Assembly: GCF_001039355.2 (NCBI RefSeq)
Contig: NW_019774770.1
Location: 312,001 to 372,000 of the forward strand
Source of the DNA: Lingula anatina
Lineage: Eukaryota > Brachiopoda > Lingulata > Lingulida > Lingulidae
Length of the DNA stretch: 60,000 nt
Direction of reading: 5' to 3'
The notes under the pieces are model-generated. The model saw only the letters and a list, made by a program, of their open reading frames with translations. It was not told the DNA's origin and searched no databases. Below are positions 38,201 through 49,743 of the stretch, piece by piece; position 1 is the first letter of the stretch; every line of letters begins with the position of its first letter. The position numbers were made by a program, and so were the translations under genes.

Positions 38201-41200
38201 TGTCTCCCCACACTATGAGCTCTCTTCTTAGGTATACATTAGATCCTGTAACAAAATGCAAAATGCAGTGTTTTTTAAGTATTCAGAATGGTTATCAAAA
38301 TATATCTTTAACAATTTAACAAATTCAGGAAACAGGACACAAAAATGTAATAAAATTTAAGTGAAAAAATACTAATCAAAAGCCTTTACCTGGCTCAGCA
38401 AAGTTCCTGAGAGGATCATCACCCATAACCCAGCCATTGTGTGCAAACATCACATTTGCCTTGTCAGTGTGCATCAGCTGTTCTTCCTTCTCTAGGGTGA
38501 ATTCTGGTCCAGGGGGAGGCAAGAAGTAACTGAAACATCAAAGAATAACAATCAGTGCACATTACCGTCACAAAAAGCAAGGTGGTAATCATCTTTTTTT
38601 AACTGCCAGTTTGCGCAAGATATCTTTCCATCTTTTGTTAATTTTTTTTACATTATGAATGGTGAAGAGTATGTTTTAATGTGTACATTTAGTTCCCCAT
38701 CTCTTGTATGAATTCTGGATAAAAAAGGGACGAAACTGCTAATAAGTCTGTCAGAGTAAATCTACTGACATAATAACTTTCAAGTGGATCAAGTGAGGTA
38801 GGTATATGATAAAGGTATCTTATTTTTAATAGAATGATAAGTTAATGACATATAAACTGTTTTTTAGTTTAAATTTTCCATTTTTGATTGAAATTGGTCA
38901 ATTTTCCTCATAAAAATTAACACTAAAAATTTAAAATATAGGATAGGGTAAACTTAGGAGACAAAGGGCAAACTGCAGACATTTCCTTGAAAAAATTTGT
39001 TGGACATATAAAGGACTAATGCATAATGTATTTCTGTAGTAATAACTGTCATTTTCATTAACTGCAATGTTTTTCAATCAGTGTCTCGAGTACCATACAG
39101 TACTGTGCACTCTTATCTGATTCTGAGATACACGTGATAATAAAAGTTGTATGTCTTGAGGTCAACCATAAATCTACGTAGTCATGATCTTCAAAACCAC
39201 AGACGTGAACTTGCTGACATCATTGAAGTTATTAACTTGTATACAATGCAATGGCACATGAACATACACACCACACACCCCCTTACATATAAACCACAGG
39301 CTCATGATCCTTGAAATATAAAAAGAAAAGAAAGAAATATTGTTTTTAAAAACTTTGAAAATAAAATACATTTTTTAAATAAGTGAGACATTTTCTCTTT
39401 GTTAAAAAGTAAAAGTCATAATAAGCCCTTTTTAATATTCAATATGTATGCAATTTATATTGTACCTGAACATAAGAGGCTGCTTTCTGGTTACCTTGTC
39501 ATACTTGGGCCCTCCATCTTGAAGAAACCTATACCTGAATAACAAAAAGTAGGATGAATAACTAGCTTTTTAATATACAACTATCATTAAAAATGCTCAA
39601 TATCATCTTTCTCAACAAAAATGATGCTCTTGAAATGAAAATCAAGACAAGCAAGAAATCTAAATTCAAATGTGGTGCATTAAAAATAGTAATGTAATTT
39701 ACAAACAGAATTATTTTTACAAAACATACGCAGTTATTAACATTTTATGCAACTTTTTATTTGTGTTTTATTTCATTATCTTTGTAATGAGCTGTATTAA
39801 TGTATTTGCAGTACATACATTTATTAAAAGAAAGGAAGTGATTGTTCAGATACACTTCATAAATAAACACTTATACCTGATGTTGGCAAGAAAGTTTGTG
39901 ACAGCCTGCTGTAGATGACCATGAATCTCATCGACTTTCTCCTGATTAAGTTCTTCTAATTTCACTCGTAAATCTTCACAGCACAGCCGGATCCTTTCAT
40001 CTCTCGTACGGATACCAGGTCTGGGAAAACAATGACACTTATAAAAGGTACACGCAACACTTGGTTAAAATTTAGATGTTTTGAATATCATGTAATTTTT
40101 TAGGATGAATTCAGTTTGTGGTCAACAACTTAGTAAGTACTATATTCATCATGCATATTTAAAATAAGATTTTCATAAAATGAGTAAATGAATAAATAAA
40201 TAAAACATTAGAAGATATATCTATGTTTTGGTAAATAAAAAGCGGTCTCACTTGTCCACATTAAATAGTTTCATGGCTATAGCCATATCCACTGTACTCC
40301 CTAATCTCTTGAACTGAGGATCCTGGACAATTTGTAAATCCCCTTTGGTGTGGTAAAGGTCTGTGTATAATCCTTCTGGAAACAGCAACAAAAAAAATAT
40401 GACAAATAACTTGTAAATACAGATACGAAACATCATAATTCATATACAAATGTTTTAACTAGCAGCGTGACAATGTGCAACATGTTTGTTACTTTATTAC
40501 TGTAAAAAAACTATAGAAAATATCTGACTCATTTAGAAAATATGCCATTATCCTAATAAGAACATATGGTTTTATTAATTTTGACACTTTTTGTGTTAAA
40601 TCACACAATATGACTAAACTATTGTTTTTCTAGTACAATGGAAAGTTCGTGTTAATAATTTTTTTTACCTCCTAACTGACTTTTGAAAGATTTAATAACC
40701 TGGTCCACATCTACAGTGTAGAATTCATGCAATTTGTACTTAGGCAGCAGCTCATCATTCAAGTAACTTCTAATGTGCTAAAAAGCAAGATAAAGCTCGG
40801 AACTGATTTGTACATGAAGTTTTAATAGATAGTTTCATACACCAGTTCAGAAAAACAAAGGTATGACAGATAATGACATAAAAATAATGGTTTCAACTGG
40901 CAGAAAAAAAGAACACAGCAAAATAGTGACCTTATTTGAGTTAATGAAGTTTTTGCATTTTGTAAAAAAAAAAAGATTGCTTTACAGGACAGAAAAATGG
41001 CATTCTGTCTCACCTCTAGGTCTGTTTCACTTTTAATGACTGGAGTTATTCCTCTATACTCTAATTTGCCACCAGCAACATCTAGTGTCACATGCCAGAG
41101 CATCCTATCCAGGAAATAGGATGGCTTAAGGTGTGGAGAGTTGACTAGATTATACACACACTCAGGGTGCTCTTGTATCCAGGGGCTGTCATTGGCCGTG

Positions 41201-42422
41201 TGGTTGTACACAAGGTCTGTCATAGACAACACTTTCCACTCATTCTTCATCAGTTTAATAAGCTCTGCCACGTCATCCATGGTGTACTGCTTGTTCTTGC
41301 AGAAAAGCGGGTTAAGTTTCAGCTGATCTCTGAGCGAGTAGGAAGAGTTGGAGTAGCCCAGTTCTTGCAGTGGGGTAAAGTGCACCATGTTGTAGCCAGA
41401 CTCTTTGGCTACTTTCAGCTTGTCTTTCCATCCTTCGAAGGGCCCCAGACACTTGGTGAGGACAGACTGGACCTGGACACAGTCCATAGGGAGAGGTTCA
41501 TTTTCCAAACCAACATGCATGACAGGATCCACAAGGAAACTTCCGCGTCCATTTGGGGAGAGTTCATTATTGCTAACAAAATATGACCAAAAAAGTAATA
41601 TAAAATTCAGCTATGTGATATTTGATATCAAGAGAGAAAATTAAAAGTCAATAGTTTAAGAACATAACACAATCTATGCCCAAAATTTTTTAGCACACTG
41701 ATCCTAAAGAGACAAAATGGTCCAAGAGTCTAATAGAAAAAAATGTACAAAATTTTATTGGCCTGTCTTCAATTTTAATACTTTTGTGTATGTGACCAGT
41801 GTTAACATAATCATTGCAGACTAAAACATACAGCACAATAACATACTTTTAAAAATATTTAGTTTCCTTTTACCTCAACTAATAAAAGGTACATGTAATG
41901 CTAATATCACACTGACAAATATAACCACTGCACATATATTTATACAACTTGACCCATCATCACACGTACCCTCCATCAATGGTGAAATAATAATTGAATG
42001 ACCCAGCACACACAATGTTGACCTCTACAAACATATCAATAACATCAGACTTCATAGAGCTTGGATTCTGCCACAAGAGTTCTGTGTACTTCTCGCGACT
42101 AAATGGGACATCTGCACATGTAGGATGGTTACAAAACACTCGAACATTCTCTACCTGAAGGGAGGGACCTTGGACAAAATGAAGTTTCCAGCCTGCAAAG
42201 AAAAATAAATAGATAAATGAATAATACAACTTAATAAGGTAGCAATAGTAATATCTGACAGAAAAACAATTACAATCCCACTTTAAAAAATAACAAATAA
42301 AAATAAAAGTATTCAATACAATCCAAAACAATTTGATTTGGGTCACCTTTTTCCAATCTATACAGGGTTGATTCCTTGTTCTCTCCCTTCTCCAGCACTA
42401 AGACTCTGACCTGTTCCGCCAT
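23063..42422 (-). CDS. AGL: Glycogen debranching enzyme (amylo-alpha-1,6-glucosidase, 4-alpha-glucanotransferase)
   Basis: Bifunctional cytosolic enzyme that transfers maltotriosyl units and then hydrolyses the alpha-1,6 branch glucose during glycogen breakdown. Coding exons: 42347-42422, 41970-42192, 41014-41572, 40669-40777, 40252-40375, 39877-40020, 39466-39534, 38390-38529, 38058-38245, 37481-37604, 37010-37173, 36483-36584, 32713-32865, 32223-32370, 30172-30397, 29660-29907, 29089-29222, 28362-28495, 27924-28105, 27431-27533, 26651-26876, 26297-26408, 25828-25963, 25493-25605, 24962-25173, 24413-24510, 24026-24113, 23511-23699, 23063-23179. They total 4,641 bases, all GT-AG and in frame: 1,546 residues (human 1,532). 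Transferase motifs: [20 protein letters not shown] (catalytic Asp), YVVAELF (catalytic Glu). Glucosidase motifs: [38 protein letters not shown]. The start is [14 protein letters not shown]; upstream, a splice acceptor at 42,445 implies a 5' UTR exon, with candidate donors at 43,955 or 43,872. Exons 9-12 occur twice in the assembly; the model uses the complete right-hand copy. Confidence 0.96.
23341..23382. mobile_element. Solo end of the TWA-flanked MITE family
   Basis: TTA is followed by GAGCGCATTCAGAAC, then GGACTAACAGATCC and GGATCAA, matching the left end of the element at 28,804. No matching right end was found nearby, so this is a fragment in the intron before the last AGL exon. Confidence 0.5.
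26218..26269. repeat. (TA)n microsatellite
   Basis: An uninterrupted AT/TA dinucleotide run of about 50 bases lies in the AGL intron between exons 22 and 23, about 30 bases beyond the exon 22 donor. Confidence 0.9.
28804..28979. mobile_element. PIF/Harbinger-type MITE, 176 bp, target duplication TAA
   Basis: The element runs from GAGCACATTCAG to CTGAATACGCTC, imperfect inverted ends, and is flanked on both sides by TAA (28,801-28,803 and 28,980-28,982). A 3-bp TWA duplication is the PIF/Harbinger hallmark. Subterminal words GGATCAAATATG and CATATTTCATCTGC are also inverted. It is noncoding and sits in an AGL intron. A solo left end of the same family (TTA|GAGCGCATTCAGAAC) lies at 23,341-23,382. 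Confidence 0.68.
29490..29511 (-). repeat. C-rich tract, possible G-quadruplex on the gene strand
   Basis: CCCG followed by a run of nine C and then CTCCCCCTCCCC gives at least four G runs on the minus (transcribed) strand in an AGL intron, enough for a G-quadruplex. This is a structural prediction only. Confidence 0.45.
30560..30960. promoter_or_regulatory. CpG-rich patch with duplicated CArG box and CRE in an AGL intron
   Basis: The intron between exons 14 and 15 contains a GC/CpG-rich island unlike the surrounding AT-rich intron. Two direct-repeat modules hold CCATATTTGG, a consensus CArG box (30,638-30,647 and 30,680-30,689). Each is followed by ACGTCAC (30,655-30,661 and 30,706-30,712), a CRE core. 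This pairing is typical of serum- and cAMP-responsive promoters. Whether it is an enhancer, an alternative promoter or a transposon carrying these sites is not shown by the sequence. Confidence 0.45.
33763..33795. repeat. (GACA)n microsatellite
   Basis: GACAGAGAGACAGACAGACAGACAGACACACACA lies just beside AGL exon 12 in the left copy. A shorter version is at about 36,633-36,660 in the right copy. Confidence 0.8.
33862..34082. repeat. Minisatellite derived from an AGL exon-intron junction, copy 1
   Basis: About four diverged units of roughly 52-60 bp each carry ATTACCTG(T/C)ACTGG(G/A)GACATAT on the plus strand. On the gene strand this is the last bases of AGL exon 11 plus its donor (CTCCAG..CAG|GTAAT). 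The array abuts the real exon end at 34,083, so each unit presents a potential donor. Confidence 0.75.
34681..35066. mobile_element. Insertion present in one AGL copy only, SINE-like tail
   Basis: The left copy of the AGL exon 9-10 intron has about 390 bases missing from the right copy at the matching point (near 37,625). The insert ends in AATAAATTGAATTGAATTGAATT, a short pentamer tail of the kind seen on tRNA-derived SINEs and related retroelements. It has no open frame. A TATATA-like word lies on both sides. I could not identify RNA polymerase III boxes with confidence. Confidence 0.5.
36730..37009. repeat. Minisatellite derived from an AGL exon-intron junction, copy 2
   Basis: This is the same array as at 33,862-34,082, with about five units, one more than the other copy. 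It abuts the true exon 11 end at 37,010. The unit count differs between the two copies, as expected of a length-variable minisatellite. Confidence 0.75.
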
Positions 42423-42444
42423 GTTGACTTCACCCTGAATTTAT

Positions 42445-44364
42445 CTGAAATGTAAAAATAACTACAGCTACAACTATCACAACTTTCCTCAAGACAACTT
42501 TGTGCCTACTCAGCCATTTAATATTTTGCAAATGCTAAGAGGATTCACTTTGACTTAAGAAAATAGAAATCTTTTTTTCCGCTGTTATTCTGAAACTGTT
42601 TTAGACAGTTTTCACATTGCCCATGACTGACAGTTCTTATACTACTTCAGTAACATCTGCATGACTGATAAAATTTTTTAAGAATGAATAGAAAGAAGTG
42701 TTCACTCAGTCCAAGGGACCAGCAACAATTTTAAGTGCTGCCAATGTTAATTTACAGACTGCCAGTGCTATGGTAAAGCAATGCATTCAACACTACTGGT
42801 CCATATATTGGATATTCTGAAAAGTCTGCATGTCTGCTATTCCATTCACATGTCCCAGTGTCTGTATGTTATTCAACAGAAAATTGCATTCAGTGAGATG
42901 ATAAAGAAAGTTACATGAATATAAATTAATAGTTATCTCACTTTGTCAGATTTCACTTTGTGGCTAATGAATACATTGTCACTTCACAACACTGGCCATC
43001 ACCTTTGCTACTTGGTTACAAACCTTCTTTATGTGCATGTGTAAAGACTACTAAGTTTATTCATATAAAAGGCTCCTGACTAGAAAGACAAGGCCGGAAA
43101 ATACAAATTATAATTCTCATGTCCTTGAAAAGCTATTAAAACAATTATGTAGACTTCATTCATCAACAAACCCAAATATGTGACTCCAAGGCCAAACAAA
43201 ATTGATGATTCAGTTAGTTAACAAGCAGGGACTCTCTGTAAACAGGATCAGCTTATAGACATAATTTTTGTTTTTGTTTTTAAACAAACATGATGCTAAG
43301 CAGCTCGCTATGTTTGAGGGTTGGCAGTTTTATTTTTTCTGTGGGAGAAGAAATGTCACTCTTAAGTGAAGGTGGTTTCTAAGCATTAAACATCGTTAAG
43401 GTTTTTTCCTAGAGTCAACAGCAATTTTTCCAACTTACCAAAACAATACAGTACAGTAGCATTTTTTCATTTGAAAAAAAATTGATTACCAGCTAATCAA
43501 CTCTACAAAATTCTTGCAATTATTAACATGTTAATAGTTTTTTAATTTGACTTAAGCAAAATGGAAGGAAAAGACTATTGTTCCACAAATTTCTCAGTTG
43601 GAGTAGCCAAAAAACTTATGCGCTATTAAGTTTTTTGGCTTTTTTTCACATGCTTGTGAGAAAAAAATGGATGAGGTGAAGTTATTTTGTTTTTTCTCAT
43701 AATAATAATTGTGTGCGTTCACTTTAACACCAGTCCCCAAAAGTGTCATTAGTTTCAAACACCGATTAACATGAACGCCAGACACCGGGTTTTGTCGCCA
43801 AAGTGACATTCACTTGACCTCCAGCCTTTCCAACTCGGCGGAGGGGACCCAAGCACGACCGCAATACTCACCGTTCAACGGATCATAATGCAACGTTAAT
43901 AGAGTGCATTTTTCACAGTTTAGTTAGGTTTTTGCATTGAAGCATGTCACTCACCTTGCCCCGAAAATGTTCATCAGAATTTCGCAATTTCTTGACAGGG
44001 ATAGCAAAACGCACACACAACACACTTGTAGAAAGATGGCACAGAGTCAGTTTTATATTATTACTGAAGTTTAAGTTAAAGACAAATCGACATATTCCTG
44101 AAAATAACATAAACTACTCATATAACAAAACATCATAAAAATTTACATAATCATAAGTATATCAGTTATTACTATGATATCAGATACATATATGTGCAGT
44201 TAAGAATATTACAAAACTAAGTATAAGACTGAAAGCTGGCTTTGCTTGTAGATGGATGTCAGGAAGATTTTCAGCTTAGAACTACGTTAACCTCGCTGCT
44301 AAACGTGTACTTAGGTTTCTTTTGAAGCAATTGGTGTCACTGTTGCTTATCTTCTGACGAAAAA
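42445..44364. promoter_or_regulatory. Head-to-head intergenic region of AGL and YJU2B
   Basis: AGL is read leftward from 42,422 and YJU2B rightward from 44,365. On the minus strand, donors GGCAAG|GTGAGT (43,955) and AACG|GTGAGT (43,872) could close a noncoding AGL first exon, leaving 43,956 to about 44,290 as a bidirectional promoter. I saw no TATA box for either gene. The stretch 42,460-43,840 would then be the first AGL intron and holds only AT-rich sequence. Confidence 0.45.
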
Positions 44365-47300
44365 ATGGTGAGGCTTACTCAGTCAATGATTTCAATCTTA
44401 ATTCGACAATACACACTGGATAACTTGTGGTTGAAAATGTGACCCCAACTTCGAGTTCAGTACATTGCATTGCGATGGCTAAAGCTTGGACATATGTCCA
44501 AAGATGAAGTGATGCTACCCACTGCACTAGTAACTCAGTATATTGTAGTGCCAAAAGGTAGCGTCATATAATATATACAATTATCACGAGTTTTTGCTTT
44601 TCCTATGCTTTATCTTATTTCTGTCTAAGTTAAACATTGAGTAGGTATATATCAGAAAAATTTTCAAACTGATCAGAAAATTATAATACTTATATCATCT
44701 GAAAGGTAATGTAAAAACCGGATGAAATCACTTGGAATTTTTTAAATATTCCTACAAGCAACAAAGATATTGAAGTTTTTTAACTGCAAAAATGCACCAA
44801 AAGTGTCCACACTTTTCAGCTTAAAACCTGTCACTACTGACCAGCGGTGATCACTCAGCTGTAGCTGCAGCTCAAATTGCTTGTGACCTATTAGGGCAAT
44901 TATGGCTGTATGTTAATCTAATGACCCGGAAACAAACCCAAATTGGCGACCGCACAAGCACATGGCTGGGATGGCTTCCGTGCAGATCAAGTACTATAAA
45001 TATTGCGCATCAAATAAACTATACTTCGCATGGTTTAATTTTCATGATTTTTTTACATAATATTGCAAATTTCATAAACTTTATTCGATATAAATTTTAA
45101 AAAACTGAAACCAGTACTTCCCTGACATTTTTGAGCATTTTGTCGAGGCAAAACTTCAAACACCCTGAACTGAAACTTCTCAAAGACTGCAACACGGGAA
45201 AATCACGTGACCGGATTTTACTCTTTGATTTACAGCTTATTTAGTTAATGGCTTGTATTAGTTTTTTTTACGCGGCGCTAAAAGAGAGATTTAAAAAAGG
45301 GGTGCCATAGGCGAGCTGTCAGCAGGCCGACTTCAGTTTTACACTTCACTGCCACTGGACAGTTACGACTGTAGCGCCCCTAGCGGATTGTGATATACCT
45401 ACATTGAGAATTTGAACAGTTTCACTTTTACACTTCACTTTTTTCCTCTAAATTCAGGGTGAAAGGAAGGGCACCAACCATTATTACCCCCCAGATTTTG
45501 ACCCAGCAAAACACAGGAACTTAAATGCATACCATGGCACTCATGCATTGCGGGAAAGAGCCAGAAAACTACATAAGGGGATTATGATAATAAGGTACTA
45601 TAATTCTCTGTTTAATACGAGTTGTTTTTATGAAATTTCTGACACATGATAGATGATTTCATTGTTATTATAACTTTAAGAATAGAAGTACGACTTAAAA
45701 TGTGGTTTATTAAAATAATTTCTTAAAAGTAAAAAATGACTTCAATTGCATATTGTTGTTATTATTACATTAAGATTAGAAATATGACTTTAAATGTGGT
45801 TTATTAAAATATTTTTATTATTGCTATTAAGAATTATTGATTGTAATGTGCAGTATATTGATGTATTGTTTTAATGGCAAAACTCCCCAATCCTTGCCAT
45901 GTAACTCATTTTTCCTGCATTTTGTATCTTTCCTTATCTCACATATCATCCATTTCTCCTTTTAAATTCCAGGTTTGAAATGCCATACAACATTTGGTGT
46001 GATGGCTGTAAGAATCACATTGGTATGGGTGTCAGATACAATGCAGAAAAGAGTAAAATAGGAATGTACTACACAACACCACTGTACAAATTCAGGATGA
46101 AGTGTCATTTGTGTGACAATCACTTTGAAATAAAAACGGATCCAGCGGTATGGGTTGTTGATTATTTTATCAGCATTATTATTTATAATAGATGTTGTGC
46201 ACTCATGTTATAAAAACAGCCATAATATATATGTCATCATCTAGCACTGACCAATAAAAGTTGCTTTGCAAAAATTGTTTCTAAAAATGATCTTTGAACA
46301 TATATATATATATGACTAAATCCTGCTTTAGTGAAATTGTTAGTGTTTCGTGACATTATAGAAATGTAATTAAAGATGATATAATTGAATGGTAATTATA
46401 TAATTGAATGGTAAATATATTTTACTTTGTATTACAGAATCATGACTATGTTATTATCAGTGGTGCAAGAAGAAAAGAACAGAGATATGACCCTAAGGAT
46501 AATGAACAAATAGAGACTGAGGGTAAGGATTATCTGTTGAGACACATACCTGACATAGTACTTTATTTCACTACTAAAGAAGATCAGGCCTTGTTTTGGA
46601 AACCAGATATTTGCTAGCCATGAAGATCAAGTCCACATGCATTTGCTTCAATATTTGGTTTATTTTTTGCCTAAAGTACTGCAGCTTCATGCTCGTCCTT
46701 AATTAGCTTCTTTCTGTAGAAATGACATGCTAGCTTACAAGCCTAACAATACAATGATGTTTTTTTGTACTGATTTATGTAAGTGATGCTGATGGATCAT
46801 TTAGCCCATAGCTAAGATATAAAATATAAAGCATTTACCATCATTATCAAAAGTATTTAACCTGTATCAGTCATGGTATCAGTATGCCTGTTTATTTGCC
46901 AGCTTTGTGTACAGATTATAATTTCAACAAAATGATTAAGACTTCATAATTTAATTTCTATCAGAATATTGCACCTTTTGTAAAAATAAATACATAAATT
47001 TTTTATGTTTGTAACATTTTTTTACTTTATTAATTTTGCCGTTTTAGATAAATCAGTGAAAAAGAAATTGGCCACTGATGCTATGTTCAAACTTGAACAT
47101 GGTGTGGATGATAAAGCTAAAGTGCAGTCAGTGGCTTACACTTTAGATCAACTAGAAGAAATAAAGGCAGAGAAAAGAGATGACTATATGTTGAACAGAC
47201 GAGCAAGGGATATGTTTCGGGTATGTAAAAAACAGAACATAAGCCAAAAAAATCTATATGATGCTTAAAAAGTTTAGGATTTTTCACTTAAGAGAACAGT

Positions 47301-48227
47301 AAACTTGTGTTACAGTATTAGTACTTTGTAGGTCATTGCACATTTATTTGTGTTCATCCTTAGTCCTAACATTTTTTAGAAGGAAAAAAGAGCCCTGAAA
47401 GACTCCCTTGAAGCTGACAATGCATTGATTGCTCGTTCATCCTTGGGTGTTTCTTTGGTGCCTGAAAAGGAAGAAGACGTGAAACTGGCTGGACTTATGA
47501 AATATGCATCAGCTAAATGTAAGTTCATTTACGACTAATTTGTCATTGAAGTTGTCATGATGGCATTTAGTGTTTTCCCGGACACAACTTAATTTGGTGA
47601 AATTTGATGCAGAAATGTAATATATTCCTGTGATATGTAGCTTTAATGCATTGACAGTGTCTTGTGAAAATATTACAGTCTTCAGGAAAGGAACAAATTT
47701 AAATAGATTATAAAATCGTGTCTCTATGTCAAAACCTATAGATCATAATGCCTAAAATCTTCTTGCTGTACTCTACTCTAAATTATAACTGACTTCAAAC
47801 AGTATTTGGAATCTGATTCACCTCAACTTATGATGGGTCTCTTTCAGCTTATGATGAAAAGCAACAAGAAAAAAGACAACAGATAGAATCCAGACCTCTT
47901 TTCCAGTCAAAAACGGAAGAAAAATTGAAGAAGAACAAAGCTTTGCAAATTTTACATTCCAAAGGGAAACTGGGACATCAAGAAAGTCCATTTTCCTTGA
48001 ATTCTGTGACTATCAGTCCTTTAACTGGTATTGTTAAACAGAAAAATAAGGGTGAGAGTAAGAGCCGTACTGCTTCAAAAGAGACAGTTATAAACAATAA
48101 AAATAGTCAAAATAATCACGAACCCCATACTGCAGATTGTAAAATTTCAGGAAAGGAAGCCCAGAAAAATGCTTTAGGAAGTTTGATGGACAACTATGAT
48201 GATAGTGAAAGCGATACCAATACATAG
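44365..48227 (+). CDS. YJU2B: YJU2-family splicing factor homolog (CCDC130)
   Basis: Predicted nuclear protein of the Yju2/CWC16 (DUF572) family, associated with the spliceosome. Exons: 44365-44367 (start codon only), 45458-45594, 45973-46147, 46438-46522, 47048-47220, 47380-47518, 47848-48227; 1,092 bases, 363 residues. The ATG at 44,365 is followed at once by the donor GTGAGG; exon 2 begins GGT GAA AGG, giving MGERKG, the conserved start of CCDC130. Domain order: YYPPDF motif, RERARK basic stretch, FEMPYNIWCDGC and MKCHLCD, which supply the two CxxC pairs of the zinc-binding fold, the invariant GVRYNAEK, then TDAMFKLEHG, a charged coiled-coil region, and a low-complexity Ser/Lys/Asn-rich tail ending in an acidic DDSESD segment. 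The C-terminal region is shorter than in human. Family assignment is firm; the one-codon first exon rests on motif and splice logic. Confidence 0.92.
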
Positions 48228-48472
48228 TACAACATAAAGATTTCATGAAGCTTTTCACATTGCAATGACATAGCATGTGGTACATTTTATTAATCATGTT
48301 CGGGTATTTTGATAAAAGTTAACTGCAAAACTGTGTCTTGGGTCAATTTTATCATTTTACCTCTTTTGCTTTTATGGGGCACTGTTTTATCTATTATTTA
48401 TATTTGGATTTGGGCCGTTTTATTTTTAAACCTGATCCCCATCCCACTCCATGCTCACACTAGTTTGCCAGT

Positions 48473-48478
48473 AATAAA
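48473..48478 (+). terminator. Candidate polyadenylation signal of YJU2B
   Basis: AATAAA lies about 245 bases after the YJU2B stop at 48,227. The next gene, on the opposite strand, ends its transcript near 49.23 kb, so the two converge without overlap if this site is used. Confidence 0.4.
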
Positions 48479-48655
48479 TCAGTAGAACTTTAAATCTAGG
48501 TCCCCCTAAACAGCAGCTGTCAGCTCATCATATTCATTCTCTGGCCCTGAAGGAATTTCATCAGCCTGGGAAAGGGGTTGAAGTTGCTGGTGCTAGGTCA
48601 GGAGAATAGTTGGGTGATAATATCAATTCCTTACATAAATTATTTTGAAAAGTAC

Positions 48656-48735
48656 ACAGAATTATCCAGAGACATATCTGTGAATATCTAGTGATATATC
48701 AATCTGTGGCCCTGGTTGAGGGTAGGGTAGGTTTG
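48656..48735. repeat. Dispersed repeat shared with the AGL intron
   Basis: The words GACATATCTG(T/C)GAATATC and GCCCTGGT(T/A)GAGGGTA also occur at 33,260-33,315 and in its duplicate at about 36,132-36,187. At 33.2 kb the unit also has an inverted TACCCTCTA / TAGAGGGTA pair (33,200 and 33,303), suggesting a small inverted-repeat transposon family. The copy here is partial. Confidence 0.45.
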
Positions 48736-49236
48736 GGGTCTGTTAAAATAAATATTGTCCACAGCATTTGTAAGAAAACTATCATTTTGAAAACAGGAAA
48801 TTTATCTATGCTCAAATCCGTTTCTTTTTTGAAGTTGTAAATTCAAGACTGGTTCACAATCAGCTGATCAAGAGGACTTGGGGACCATTTGTTGCGTAAT
48901 ACCTGATGATGGGAGAATTATTAAACTATTAAATGGCTCTTGAACTGTTTTTGTCTCAAATTTTCCATTTTGCTATTTTTAAAATAGACTGGTCCTTTTC
49001 AGACTTGTTTACCCCCACAGGGCCCACACCAACAGCTAATGATTCAACTTATGTACAAAGTTGTATTTCACTCGACTTATCCACATAAATAATATTTCCA
49101 AGATTGGAGCACAAATCAAAAAATGACAAAATGTTCTTTTCTGGCTTTAAAATGCCAGTGTTTGGTCCCTTTCAGGCATTGTTTATACAAATACAATAAC
49201 AAAAAGAAAACGTGGAAATATATTTTAACTTTTTAG

Positions 49237-49242
49237 TTTATT
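49237..49242 (-). terminator. Candidate polyadenylation signal of ADP/ATP carrier copy A
   Basis: The plus strand reads TTTATT (minus AATAAA) about 500 bases after the stop codon at 49,744. This is the first such signal I noticed downstream and it is consistent with a 3' UTR of ordinary length. Confidence 0.35.
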
Positions 49243-49743
49243 ACTCAATTTGTTTTTAACCGTCAAACCTGTATAATTCACATTTCACTTCAACAGTACA
49301 TGTAACCCGTGCATTCTCTAAAGTTACTAATGAAGTGATAATAAGGGTATGTCAAAAGTGTAAACTTCTGAAAATGAATTCTATATGAACCATCTACAAA
49401 TGCAAAATACCTTTATGTGCAATCACATTTCAAGTCCTTACAGCATAACTTACATTATTTCTCATAAATATCATTAGACACTCAAAAAGCATGAACAAAG
49501 GAAAGTTTTAAGTCTGTTGGGTCCCTGATCACATCCAGGAATGAGTGGTGTTGTCAAAAAAACACTAACACTGATCTTCGTAATTACGCATATCATTAAG
49601 TCTTAGTACCAGTACATCAGATATGATTTAGTGATAAAAACATCTTGGTTTATGGTAAGTGTCTGTACAATCAGGTATGCCAATGTCAATTCACAGATGA
49701 TGCTAAGGGAAAGAAAGGAATTACAGCCTAAACATTTTTGTCA

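Larger units (their letters stand above)
33091..38467. repeat. Direct duplication of about 2.5-2.8 kb inside AGL
   Basis: The stretch from GGAATAGATAATT at 33,091 to 35,925 recurs from 35,963 to about 38,467, introns included. Both copies begin right after a poly-T/poly-G run (33,063-33,092 and 35,938-35,964). An N at 35,926 marks the join. Differences are single bases, a large insertion in the left copy (34,681-35,066) and one extra minisatellite unit in the right copy. Confidence 0.92.

Noticed and set aside
41167-41586. Plus-strand open frame of 139 codons
   Set aside because: Antisense of the large AGL exon 3; it has no similarity to known proteins.
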